DNA of 64,000 nt from Aspidapion aeneum (GCA_963576565.1 OY755047.1:27751351-27815350); one strand, 5' to 3'; shown: positions 11,264-22,396, numbered from the stretch's first letter. The notes: generated from the sequence alone by a model not told the origin. Made by a program: numbers and translations.

Positions 11264-11280
11264 ACACACACACACAGACA
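10960..11280 (+). repeat. Dispersed repeat (family R) copy 1 ending in a CA microsatellite
   Basis: This segment aligns by eye with 17820-18065. Shared landmarks in order are TATATTCCGAAAAC, TATTGATGC, TTAAAAAGTTA, GGAT(T)TTGACCAAAAT, TAATCAGT, a CACTATTT block, and GGAGCTAT before GACAG. Both copies end in CA-rich sequence. Copy 1 ends with a CA run at about 11231-11276. The structure suggests a non-autonomous element whose 3' end is a CA tract; the class is unknown. Confidence 0.6.
11231..11276. repeat. CA microsatellite
   Basis: A run of CA dinucleotides with one ATA interruption. Confidence 0.95.
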
Positions 11281-12862
11281 TCACGACTTTTAGTAGGATA
11301 GGTCAAAATACACCAAAATAACACATTTTCGGCGTTATCTGAAAAAAAAAAATTTCGTCGAAAATAATAAGTACCTTCTCTAGCCATTGCTACGCGGGCT
11401 AGGAAGGTAACAATCCAGTCACTAGACGGATCTCCTATCTGTTTAGTTGAATGATGTTCCTGGGTCATTTTTGATAATGTATTAGAATGAGCCAGTTCTG
11501 GTAGATTTATTCAGTATTGCTGGAAGCTGTTCTCCATGCATGTATAGATTTCGCTATTTTCGAATGTGCTCGTAGGAAAACAAATTAATTTAAAATATAG
11601 TCTAACATTTTCAATAAAACCTAATCGGGGATATATTACCATGTATCATGCTATTTGATGCTAATTTTGCTAAACCTCGTTGTCTTTTGAAGATGCGGTT
11701 CATCACTGAAGAGCATTGAAGCGAAGAATTGTCACGACACTCACGTTTAAAGGAAGAATATGTAAGTAGTTTGTTTACAAGATTTTGCGGCGTGTCTCGA
11801 ATATTTTACTATTCGTTTATGTGGCTTCTCGATATTACTTCAAGTTAATTCTATAGCTGTGTGATTATCTTGTCACAATTTAGTAGATATTTGCATAGAG
11901 AAGACGTGTACTTGCATTAATAGTTTTTATATCATGCTTTTTATTGCTAATTTATTTTTAATTTCCAACTCGGGACTCAAAGATGACTTTCTCAGCAGTA
12001 TCTGTTAACAATCTGTAAACAAGTTCAATTCCTACAACCTAAGACTATACGTTTTGGTTTGGCCGTTTTAACGTTTATCTAATTTTTGCCTTAAATACAA
12101 AAGTTTCTATTATACCTCACCCTCACATTTTTTATGCCTATGTCATTCATCCGTATTAGTTTAGGTGCTAGCTTATGTCGCATATGCCATAATATGTGCA
12201 CTCAGTTTTGTTGCGGTACTTTGTTTAACGCCTGTTGTAGTATAAAAAATATTTGGTCACTTTGTCTAAATCACGGCCGTCACATTGCTAAATTTTTCGT
12301 TTAAGCTTATATCTACACCCAGTGGTCCGATTTAATTTTTTAAAACTCATTTTACTTATTTTTTCAAAGCAAACAAATCTTGTTTTACACATTTTTTGCT
12401 AAGTCAAGTAGTATTTAAAATACAACAAGATTAATAATATTTCTGCTTGCAAATAGTTTAAATAATACCCATGTTTTTTTTTATTGTAGTTACAATATAA
12501 TGAATAATTAGTTGTTTTTTTTTGTTACATAAAAGGCTTCACAGAAGATTATATGGACTTTATATTTTTGGTAGCCCTTAAGACTGTATCGAAGGGGGTG
12601 GTTCCTACAAATGTTCGCAAGATGGTCGGTGCGATGTACTTAAAAACTTAATTGTTGAAGGACGTTAAAAATTCTACCAGTTTGCTACTTAAGTTACTCT
12701 CTATTTTTAATAATAACAAAGTATATTAATAGTGGACACTTAATCCAAAACAGCCTGTACAATAAAATTATCTAACTACTAGCTAATTTACTAGATACTC
12801 ACGCTAGCTATAAATTAAATGCTCATATTCATAACATATATTAATTATGGTATAATTCTTGC
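11281..12862. other. Unassigned AT-rich interval
   Basis: About 1.6 kb with no frame longer than roughly 95 codons and no recognisable element. The longest minus-strand frame (11468-11181) runs into the CA repeat and is low complexity. Confidence 0.3.
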
Positions 12863-12870
12863 TTACCTAC

Positions 12871-13219
12871 TAAGGATGGGCGGAACAGCGTATTTTTAGG
12901 AACAGGTACAAACTTCCGGTTCCAGAAAAAATCCTGTTCCGAAACTTCTGCTCCTGTTCCGAACTGGACTTGTCAAAATAGCGTCGAGTGCCTTACGGGG
13001 CGGGGGAGTGGAATGCTGATAAGGGCGCCCATACTAAAATTTGCGACCAAAAAAAAAAAGGTCATCAGGTCTTTACTTTGCTTTTTTTGTTCTTAGACAG
13101 CCGATTTAAAAAAAAAACTGTTCCGATAAAACGGAACAACATGAAAAATCTGTTCCGACCTGTTCCGAGTAAAAACGTGTTCCGAAATGAACAGGTACTG
13201 CTCCGAGAGCCCATCCCTA
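12871..13219. mobile_element. hAT-type MITE (349 bp)
   Basis: The ends are inverted repeats: TAAGGATGGGC on the left and TAGGGATGGGC on the reverse of the right. The element is flanked by a perfect 8 bp duplication, TTACCTAC (12863-12870 and 13220-13227), the length made by hAT transposases. The interior carries about eight direct and inverted copies of TGTTCCG clustered toward both ends, like the subterminal binding motifs of hAT elements. There is no transposase, so it would have to move in trans. Superfamily assignment is from TSD length and structure. Confidence 0.88.
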
Positions 13220-13227
13220 TTACCTAC

Positions 13228-13620
13228 GTCTACAACAGGACAATCAAAAAGAATCCAAAGTACCTACTCTTGGGATAATTAACAGGTACCTAATTGGAAA
13301 TCAACCATGTAATTCAGGCTAAAACAATTCCAGTAGCTCGAGGTACGCCCTGACAGGAGAGGTGCTCGGATACTGCCTTATTATTAGAGGTGTATTTCTG
13401 AAGTTAATGCAAAAGCTATGAATGGGTTCGGTGTAATTTTTTTTTAAAGGAAGAAAGTTAAAGGTAAAAGATATTTTGTAGTCTTTTTAGATTTTTGGCA
13501 GCCAGACCATTTATTTATTCAGGAGGTTTCTTGTTACGATGACTAAAAGTTCCTATGAGCAAACATCCGCAAACAATTTCATAGTTTTTTAGTTTTTCCC
13601 CTACAGTTCTTGCAGTTTTT
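13228..13620. other. Unassigned interval
   Basis: No coding signal or repeat that I can name. Confidence 0.3.
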
Positions 13621-14455
13621 TTATCTATCTATCTATTTAGCCTTCTTCGATCCATTTTTGGACATAGGCTTCTCTCAATATATTCCACTCTTCTCTGTCT
13701 GTCGCCGTGTTCATCGGTCTAGTTCCCGCATGTTCCTTTAAATCGTCCGTCCATCTCATTTGGGGCCTTCCTCTACTTCTTTGATTTCCTCAAGGTCTAT
13801 AGTCTACAATACATTTGTTCCATTGATTGTCTTTTGGTCTGATATTGTGACCGGCAAATTTTGATTTTAATTTTGCGACCTCTGCTCTGACATCCCTTAC
13901 TTTTGTTTTATTTCTTATACATTCATTCCTTTTTCTATCTGTTAGCTTTACATGTAACATTTATCTTTCCATCGATGTTTGGGCTTTTGTTACTTTATTC
14001 ATGTTTGATTCTGTGTTATTAAGTGTTATGAGGTACTAAGGATATTTTTTAATTTGTAGCTTATTTTAGAGAATGCTGCCCAGGCCAATCTTACTAGTCT
14101 CTTGATTTTAGCTGTTTAGTTAAATATATATATTCCTCTACTTGTACTTGTTCTATTTTTTCTTGGTTTATTCTGATCGTGATATCTTTATCTGTGTTTG
14201 TTATGATTTTAGTTTTAGTGTAGTTCATACTCAAGCCTATATTTTAAACTGCTGTATCCAGTGTTTCCAGTTATTAAAGCGATATCATCAGCATACCTTA
14301 GGCACTTTAAGTATGATCCGCTTATTTTGCTGCCTATTTCTTCCTAATCCAAGTTTTTAAAAACATCTTCTAGGGTCTGGTTAAATAGTTTAGGGGATAT
14401 TGCACTTTGTTATAAACCAGTCATAATATCGTCACAAGGGGGTTTTAACATGACG
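13621..14455 (-). pseudogene. RTE-B relic copy 1 (3' half)
   Basis: The minus strand reads LRYADDIALI (the polymerase Asp-Asp box, near 14280-14305), then TSRGIYIF, RWKDKCYM, DVRAEVAKLK-like and GHNIRPKDNQWNK-like segments and WTDDLKEHAGT near 13735-13755. This is a second RTE-like family, with the C-terminal signature RWTDDL followed by REEW. The 3' tail is a CTAT run (13621-13638). The relic is 5' truncated near 14455 and has many stops and frameshifts. Related pieces lie at 14770-14831 plus 17356-17425, 30138-31390, 49030-49140 and 59995-60293. Confidence 0.8.
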
Positions 14456-14769
14456 TAATACAGTTTAAGTTAGGTTTTATGATTTTATTTAACAATACTT
14501 ATAATTACTACTTACATTAAATACATCTTGCTAACAAAATGCGTATCCTCTAGATACGCTCGACTTCTGACTATCACTTGTCTTCACTGTTAACTTGTAT
14601 GTCTGGGACGTTACGTTCTCAGCTTACAACTAAGTGCTAAACTCTTTTGGAGATGCTTTTATCATTGATAGGATATCGAGTTGTGTTTTGTTTCCTATAT
14701 AAACATCATCGATGACCGGTCCATCGCTTATGGTTTTTATTCTGTATACAGTTTATTACACGTTTTCGT
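14456..14769. other. Unassigned interval
   Basis: Contains GCGTATCCTCTAGATACGC (14540-14558), a small palindrome-like block. No coding signal recognised. Confidence 0.3.
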
Positions 14770-14831
14770 TTCGTCTCATGATTTCGGCTGTTTGGTTTTC
14801 TTTTTTTAGTTTAATTAGTCCAAGATACTAC
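14770..14831 (-). pseudogene. RTE-B relic copy 2, right flank of split copy
   Basis: CATGATTTCGGCTGTTTGG followed by TTTTCTTTTTTTAGTTTAAT matches the RTE-B relic at about 30640-30685. The copy stops where the Foldback-like element begins, at the duplicated AGATACTAC (14823-14831), and resumes at 17356. Confidence 0.7.
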
Positions 14832-17355
14832 ATGAGCATGAAGTTAGCGAAGCACCCATCGCAGATCGAATCGTGACTAGGTGGATAATTTGCCGTTAAT
14901 TAGTCGTGAATTAGTTGTGGAAAAATTAATTTTGTCGCTCTTATTTTTGACCGTTTTTGAGGGTGCTTCGCTAACTTCATATGAAGTTAGCGAAGCACCC
15001 TCGTAAAATGGCTTTTATCAAAATCGAATATGATGGATAATTTGCCGTTAATTAGTCGTGAATTAGTTGTGGAAAAATTAATTTTGTCGCTCTTATTTTT
15101 GACCGTTTTTGAGGGTGCTTCGCTAACTTCATATGAAGTTATACCCAAGCACCCTTGTAAAAATGGCTTTTATCAAAATCGAATATGGTGGATAATTTGC
15201 CGTTAATTAGTCGTGAATTAGTTGTGGAAAAATTAATTTTGTCGCTCTTATTTTTGACCGTTGAGGGTGCTTCGCTAACTTCATATGAAGTTAGCGAAGC
15301 ACCCTCGTAAAAATGGCTTTTATCAAATCGAATATGATGGATAATTTGCCGCTAATTAGTCGTGAATTAGTTGTGGAAAAATTAATTTCGTCGCTCTCAT
15401 TTTTGACCATTTTTTTGGGTGCTTCGCTAACTTCATATTTTGGCACCCATCGCAAATCGAACCGCTACTAGGTGGATAATTTGCCGTTAATTAGTCGTGA
15501 ATTAGTTGTGGAATTTTGTCGCTCTTATTTTTTACCGTTTTTGAGGGTGCTTCGCTAACTTCATATGAAGTTAGCGAAGCACCCTTGTAAAAATGGCTTT
15601 TATCAAAATCCAATATGGTGGATAATTTGCCGCTAATTAGTCGTGAATTAGTTGTGGAAAAATTAATTTTGTCGCTCTTATTTTTGACCCTTTTTTTGGG
15701 TGCTTCGCTAACTTCATATGAAGTTAGCGAAGCACCCTCGTAAAAATAGCTTTTATCTCAAAATCGAATATGGTGGATAATTTGCCGCTAATTAATTGTG
15801 GAAAAATTAATTTCGTCGCTCTTATTTTTGACCCTTTTTTTGGGTGCTTCGCTAACTTCATATTTTGGCACCCATCGCAAATCGAACCGCTACTAGGTGG
15901 ATAATATGCCGTTAATTAGTCGTGAATTAGTTGTGGAAAAATTAATTTAGTCGCTCTTATTTTTGGTCGTTTTTGAGGGTGCTTCGCTAACTTCATATGA
16001 AGTTAGCGAAGCACCCTTGTAAAAATGGCTTTTATCAAAATCGAATATGGTGGATAATTTGCCGCTAATTAGTCGTGAATTAGTTGTGGAAAAATTAATT
16101 TTGTCGCTCTTATTTTTGACCCTTTTTTTGGGTGCTTCGCTAACTTCATATGAAGTTAGCGAAGCACCCTCGTAAATATAGCTTTTATCAAAATCGAATA
16201 TGGTGGATAATTTGCCGCTAATTAGTCGTGAATTAGTTGTGGAAAAATTAATTTTGTCGCTCTTATTTTTGACCGTTTTTAAGGGTGCTTCGCTAACTTC
16301 ATATGAAGTTAGCGAAGCACCCTCGTAAAAATGGCTTTTATCAAAATCGAATATGGTGAACTATTTGCCGCTAATTAGTCGTGAATTAGTTGTGGAAAAA
16401 TTAATTTTGTCGCTCTTATTTTTGACCGTTTTTGAGGGTGCTTCGCTAACTTCATATAAAGTTAGCGAAGCACCTTCGTAAAAATGGCTTTAGACATGAT
16501 GTATCAAAATCGAATATGGTGGATAATTTGCCGCTAATTAGTCGGTAATTAGTTGTGGAAAAATTAAGATTGTTGCGTTTAGTTTTGAGTGTTTTTTGGG
16601 TGCCTCTCTAACTTTATATGAATTAAGCGAAGCACTCAAAAAACGGTCAAAAAAAAGAGCGACAAAATTAATTTTTCCACAACTAATTCACGACTAATTA
16701 GCGACAAATTATCCACCATATTCGATTTTGATAAAAGCCATTTTTACGAGGGTGCTTCGCTAACTTCATATGAAGTTAGCGAAGCACCCTCAAAAACGGT
16801 CAAAAATAAGAGCGACAAAATTAATTTTTCCACAACTAATTCACGACTAATTAACGGCAAATTATCCACCTAGTAGCGATTCGATTTGCGATGGGTGCCA
16901 AAATATGAAGTTAGCGAAGCACCCAAAAACAGGGTAAAAAACAAGAGCGACAAAATTAATTTTTCCACAACTAATTCACGACTAATTGGCGGCAAATTAT
17001 CCACCATATTCGATTTCGATAAGAGCCATTTTTACGAGGGTGCTTCTCTAACTTCCTATGAAGTTAGCGAAGCACCCTCGAAAACGGTCAAAAATAAGAG
17101 CGACAAAATTAATTTTTCCACAACTAATTCACGACTAATTAGCTGCAAATTATCCATCATATTCGATTTTGATAAAAGCTATTTTTACGAGGGTGCTTCG
17201 CTAACTTCATATGAAGCGAAGCACCCTCAAAAACGGTCAAATATAAGAGCGACAAAATTAATTTTTCCACAACTAATTCACGACTAATTAACGGCAAATT
17301 ATCCACCTAGTCCCGATTCGATCTGCGATGGGTGCTTCGCTAACTTCATGCTCAT
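14832..17355. mobile_element. Foldback-like element: ~17-unit palindromic array with 9 bp TSD
   Basis: A 2,524 bp element with perfectly inverted ends (ATGAGCATGAAGTTAGCG) and a 9 bp target duplication, AGATACTAC, at 14823-14831 and 17356-17364. The interior is about 17 units of roughly 150 bp. Each carries TGGATAATTTGCCG, TTAGTCGTGAATTAGTTG and GTCGCTCTTATTTTTGACC. Units join through a near-perfect 44 bp palindrome centred on CATATG (GGGTGCTTCGCTAACTTC and its reverse). About twelve units point one way (14832-~16617) and five the other (~16618-17355). The inverted ends are therefore long, tandemly repetitive arms, as in Drosophila Foldback elements. There is no transposase frame. The 9 bp TSD fits Foldback or Mutator-type mobilisation. 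Confidence 0.88.
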
Positions 17356-17425
17356 AGATACTACTACTACTTGTTCTATTTTGTCTTGGTTTATTTTGAT
17401 CGTTATATCTTCATTTTTTGATGCC
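17356..17425 (-). pseudogene. RTE-B relic copy 2, left flank of split copy
   Basis: After the second AGATACTAC the sequence ACTTGTTCTATTTTGTCTTG matches RTE-B copy 1 at about 14143-14165. With 14770-14831 it forms one fragment split by the 2.5 kb insertion. Homology fades near 17425. Confidence 0.7.
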
Positions 17426-17819
17426 TCTTCCCCAACCCCTCTTAACTTTTTTGCAGTGCCTACTGGTAGATTCTAAAATACCAAATGCATTCTTTTATGT
17501 TTCTAATTTTGTATAATTTTAAATTTCTTGCAGCTTTTGCTTCTGCGACCGTTATTGCACATAAAAAATATTTATAAAATTTTCTAAAGAAAATAGGAAT
17601 AGTTTTTAAATTTTAGAATCCACTAGCGGTACACAGCTAGGAAGTTTAGAATATGAAACATATCAACTTGTAACGGAATATTTTCGCAGTCTGAAAATAA
17701 GCCAAAAAATTACTCCTGCTCGTTTGTACATAGGATTTAGGAATACCCTGTAAATCTCAAAATAAACACAACGTTAACGTATAAAACCCGTTGGATTATA
17801 ACATTGCGCCCGCTACGTT
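17426..17819. other. Unassigned interval
   Basis: No coding signal or repeat boundary that I can support. Confidence 0.3.
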
Positions 17820-18065
17820 ACGATTTTAAGGGTCCTACGAATTTTTGGGAAAAACTTGTTCTGCTATATTCCGAAAACCGCATATTGATGCTCCGTTAAA
17901 AAGTTATTTTAAACATTTTTTCATCATTACCATTCATGGATATTGACCAAAATCTAATCAGTTTGTTACAGTGTCAAACACTATTTTTGATTAAAAACTC
18001 ATGAAAATTGGTCCAGCGATTCCGGAGCTATTGTGGACCGGACAGACACACACATAGACAGTTGT
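17820..18065 (+). repeat. Dispersed repeat (family R) copy 2
   Basis: Same ordered landmarks as 10960-11280, ending GGAGCTATTGTGGACCGGAC and a CA-rich tract (18040-18058). Diverged by substitutions and indels. Confidence 0.6.
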
Positions 18066-18105
18066 TTTTTTTTTTTAATTATTTTACACTATCAAATTCC
18101 ATTTA

Positions 18106-19734
18106 GGGCCGGTTTATCGATGGAGGGGTATCTCGTCGTGTTAGCTAGCCAAGGGCCAACTCTAACCTTGGGGTAACCCCTCGGGTAACCCTCGAGATAA
18201 AGAGAAAAGTGTTTATCCACACCATTTTAACCCAGAGCTCCGAAACTCGCAGGTTGGCAAGGCTGATAACATTCGACCATCTAAGTTTTCCCTTCTTATT
18301 TGATAGTCTATGGTATTTTTGAGATTTTGTCATGTCATAATCATATGTTTTTATTTTTGTATTTTTGGTTTTCGGTGTTTTGTTAAAAAAAATGATTTGG
18401 AAAAACCTTATTTACCTTACTCTCTAGCCAGTAAGTATTTACTACATATGAAAATAGTATAGCTACATAAAAATTTGCATGTAGCTCCAAATTTGGAAAT
18501 CGTTTCTATTGTACTTGTACTACTTATAGCTAGATTAAAGCTAGATTTATACATTACATAATTTAAGAGATAAAATGGGTTAAAAACAAATTGATTAATG
18601 TTCATATTTGATTATAATACTGCATTTTTTAAGTTTATTTTTAAACTACTCCACCTATTTTATTTTTGTTACAGATCATGTATTTGCAAGAAAACAAACA
18701 AACTTCTCTAAATTTGGGCATTCTAATGAAAGGTCACAAGGTACATCAACAAGAAATAATGGTACTAGTTTCTGGCACATCAAACTGTTATCCCGGAATG
18801 ACTGATTTACACCCTGTGCAGAGCAAGAGGCTTCCTGGCTAACCAGAAGTTGTTTCAAAACCTTCATCTTATATATTATTTATTCTGTAGCATATTTTTT
18901 TAATTAAAAAAGTGCTCTGGTATGTTTGAATTATTTCAGTATTTTATTTTGATACTCTAAAAGTTAATTTTTGATTATTTCTGATTCTTAAAATACTGTT
19001 GCATAACAAAAGAGCTTGTTAGTCATTTTTCAGGGGCACCAAATAAAAATTTTAGAAACTCAGTGTTTGAAATACATTTATTTTTTATTTTGCATTTTTA
19101 AATAAATATAAAAATTTTAAAACTATATACATAAATTAGTAATACATATAATAAAACTGGTACACATATTGATGATGATTCATAAATGGGCCGCAGCCCT
19201 CTCACTGTGACCACCAGACGATCGATATTGTGGTCGGTACAAATAGTAGGTATAGCTCTGTTGGCGGGTGGGATATTTATTGGGTTATTCATGGAGTGCT
19301 TTTCTGTTAAACATTATCTTGCTCATAGAAAAAATATTTTAGGCTTGCTTGGTAGACTGGTCCTATTGTAAAAATCTCCAAGTCTGTGGGGAATTCCATC
19401 ATCTCAGCCTCACACTATAATATAAAGTATCGCCGCTGCTGTTCTAAAAATTTCGGAGCATACTAGTTAACACTTATAAAATTAAAGTACACAATTTAAA
19501 TGTTATGCTTTTGAGAAAAATCAACCAAAATAAAAAAAAACACTTTAAAATAATTCGAAATTTGGTGGTTAACCCAGAGCTAAATACTTTACCCTGCCGT
19601 CCGAGCGCGGGTCAAGTTAGCCTAGGGTTAACTCTTAAGTTTGCAGTTAACCTTGGATGGATAAACACTTTTGACAACTTTAACCCCGGGCTATCTCTAA
19701 CTCGAAGGGTATCCCTCCATTGATAAACCGGCCC
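18106..19734. mobile_element. PIF/Harbinger-type DNA transposon, probably non-autonomous (1,629 bp)
   Basis: The ends are inverted repeats: GGGCCGGTTTATCGATGGAG on the left and GGGCCGGTTTATCAATGGAG on the reverse of the right. The target duplication is TTA (18103-18105 and 19735-19737). GC-rich ends starting GGGCC with a 3 bp TWA duplication are characteristic of PIF/Harbinger. Weaker inverted similarity continues inward (GTGTTTATCCA, TTAACCCAGAGC). Internal frames are all under about 75 codons and none is recognisably a transposase or its Myb-like partner, so I infer a non-autonomous or decayed element. Confidence 0.85.
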
Positions 19735-19737
19735 TTA

Positions 19738-19959
19738 GTGATTCAAATCTTCTCGTAAGTTTAAAAATCGGCACTCTATAAATACCGAGAGAGCCAGGGC
19801 CCTCAGAACCAAAAATTACTATTAATCATAACAATCACGAACACGCAACCACAAGATTACTTTTTTTCAAAGGGGAAAAGCTCGTAATAAAAAAGATCAA
19901 CAAGCGGTAATTGAAGACTGTACGAGATGCGTATCAAATAAAATGGTATACCTTTTAGC
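19738..19959. other. Spacer with a TATA-like box
   Basis: TATAAATA at 19777-19784 is followed about 25 bases later by CTCAGAACC, the spacing of a Pol II core promoter. No open frame follows it, so any promoter role is speculative. Confidence 0.25.
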
Positions 19960-21060
19960 CGGTGTCGGTAAGGTAGGTGGTCTTAACGATAATACAGATT
20001 TAGAAATAAAGGAGGAAATAAATTAAGTTATTACGATTGAAGATGTTGTAGAAGATAGAATTTAAGATGGTATCACAATGCTTAAATCAGGCAATGAAAA
20101 AGCAAATACCGATATTTATTTTAAATAAACAGAAAATTTAAAATAGGAAACGGTAAAGTGGATTATGGGATACAATCCTTTAAAAAAATAATGACAATAT
20201 CAGATAAAATAAAAAATATTAGAATCAAACAAATGTTTAACATTTGATTGATCGAAGTTTTGGTAGAAAATAAACTATGTTTATTCACTTAGGCCACTTT
20301 GCTGATGCCATGTTCAATGTTGGTACTATAGGTTATCTTAAGGATAATATAGATTTAGAAATAAAGAAGGGAATATATTAGGTTATTACGATTGAAGATG
20401 TTGTAAAAGAAATATTGATATTTATTTAAAATAAACAAAATCTATAAAATAGAAAACGGTGAAATTGACTATAGGACGCTCTTTTCAAAAAACAATAACA
20501 AGTTAAAGTAACATAAAAATATTACATTAAGTGTCAAACAAACCTTTCACATATAATGATTGATCCAAGCTTTGGTAGACAAGAAAAATAGGCCACTTTG
20601 CTGATGCTGTATTCATAGTTGGTACTATAGGTGATCATAAATATAATATGGATTTAGAAATAAAGGAGGAAATAAATTAAGATATTACGATTGAAGATGT
20701 TGTAGAAGAATTTAAGGGGGTCTCGTAATAATTAAATTGCGCAACAAAAAAGCAAATACAGATATTTATTTAAAACAAACAAACTTTAAGTTAAAATTGG
20801 AAATATTGCGTTAAGTATCAAACAAACTTAAGATTTAGGTAATAAATGATCAAATAGTTGGTAGACAGGAAGGCCTCTTTGCTGAACTCGTTTTATCCCA
20901 TATTCGGTGTTTGGAAGATAGGTGATATTCAAGACTATACAAATTTAGAAATAAAGAAGGAAATTATTAAATTATTGCGATTAAAGATGTTGTAGAAGAT
21001 AGAATGTAAGATTTTACTGCTTAAAACAAGCAATAAAAAAACAAATTCCGATATTTGTTC
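19960..21060. repeat. Four-copy ~300-350 bp tandem repeat
   Basis: The block GATTTAGAAATAAAGGAGG followed by ATTACGATTGAAGATGTTG recurs near 19997, 20352, 20651 and 20942. A second block, GCCACTTTGCTGATGC, recurs near 20293, 20592 and, diverged, 20875. Units share CAAATACCGATATTTATT and AGTATCAAACAAAC. Forward translations look weakly protein-like (ITIEDVVEDRI, GNEKANTDIYFK) but are interrupted by stops in every copy. Copies are diverged by indels, so the array is old. Confidence 0.75.
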
Positions 21061-21185
21061 GAAATGAGACATAGAAAGTAGATTAAAGGATGCGCACCTC
21101 AAAAATTAACAACAACGTAGTCGATGAGTTTAAAAAAACGGACAAGAGTCAGCTCTTTAAGTTTTTAACTAATCTTCTCTTTCAA

Positions 21186-21560
21186 GGTTTTGTGGCTAAG
21201 CGGATAAATAAGGGTTTTTGTTTCTCTCGTATTTTTTCATGGATATATCGAAAGCTTAGCCTCACGGGGATCCAGGATCTATTGGATACCTAATAGGTGT
21301 TGATAGTTAACTGTTTCGTCCTTATGGGACTTTTCAGAACACTGCTTGGTCGATGTGACACCCTTGCCAAGTTAAGTATGTGGTTTTATTTCTCATCTTA
21401 CGTTTCTCGTGAGAACACAAAATCATGTACTTCACAAGAAGCGCCATCTACCAAAATACGAGTGAAGAAGTAATAAGCTGCTATATCATCGATCGAAAAA
21501 TTTACGTATAGAATCCATCACGTGTTCTACGATACACATTTTCTTTTAGGTCAGATTTAA
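21186..21560 (+). mobile_element. Long-TIR family S, copy 1 (one-ended)
   Basis: Starts with CAAGGTTTTGTGGCTAAGCG and contains CTCACGGGGATCCAGGATCT, GTTAACTGTTTCGTCC, GGTCGATGTGACACCCTT and AAGAAGCGCCATCTACC, all shared with 22397-22810 and, in reverse, 22890-23316. It ends past ATATCATCGATCG and GAATCCATCACG, landmarks also kept by copy 4. The outer terminal repeat is missing. Confidence 0.6.
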
Positions 21561-21587
21561 AAAATTTAAAGCAAATTCTAGCATACG

Positions 21588-21721
21588 TAAACTTTACTAC
21601 ACGTAAATGTAAAATCAACCAAGTTTTCGTGGCTAAGCGACAAAATAAGGGTTTGCGTTGTTATTTACCCGCTTGGGCATGAAGACTTGTTTGATATTTA
21701 ATTCACGGGTCCTAAAGTTTA
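21588..21721. mobile_element. Long-TIR family S, copy 2 (134 bp deletion derivative)
   Basis: The left end, TAAACTTTACTACACGTAAAT to TTTTCGTGGCTAAGCG, pairs with the reverse of the right end, TAAACTTTAGGACCCGTGAA to TCATGCCCAAGCGGG. Almost nothing remains between the two arms, so it is close to a pure hairpin of the family termini. Confidence 0.6.
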
Positions 21722-22396
21722 CGCTTTCCTCCCATCATTTAGGAGAATACTTGATGGCCATTCACACATGACGCTATTTTGTCACCGATACGCTTAAAAG
21801 GACACACGCTACCAAATTGAAATTGCCGATCGCTATCGTTTCGCTGGTCGCCCAGAAGCAAGCTCGATTCGAAGCACCCAATAATTATCGCCCCAAGCTG
21901 ATCTCAATCAGTTTTCAAGATATCATCTGTCTTTTAACAGATTTGCGTGATCGGCCGCAGTGTGGGCGGTAGATCTTTTACCATGACAGCTAGATAATAC
22001 AATAAATAAAAAACTTTTTTTAAGTTCAACGTTTTTATTAAAAAATAGCACTAAAATGTAAAAACTAATTTTGCAGATTTTTGTTTACTAGGGTTTAGTT
22101 TTAACAAAAGCGTTAATGGCAAATTATATATTTTTAAGTTCCATATAAAATCGTGGCGCGTATAGTCGTTCCACTACTTTATGCCACATAAAAACTATCA
22201 TAAAAGTGGCACGCGCTATCTAAATCATTAAACTCCTTATGGTATTTCCCAAATACCTTAGACATATCGTGTTTAGCTTGCTTTAGAAAGAATGGCAAAT
22301 TTAAATTTGCAGAGGCAAATATTTGGCACGTGGTTTATAGATGCCACTAAACACTCTTCGTGGTGTCCACAATAAATCTGCACATTTTAAAAAGTG
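21722..22396. other. Unassigned interval between family S copies
   Basis: Contains a GCAAATTTAAATTTGC palindrome near 22300. No coding frame or named repeat recognised. Confidence 0.3.

Noticed and set aside
14832..17355. CRISPR-like repeat-spacer array
   Set aside because: Units are ~150 bp with no unique spacers, include inversions, lie in a eukaryotic context and have a target-site duplication.
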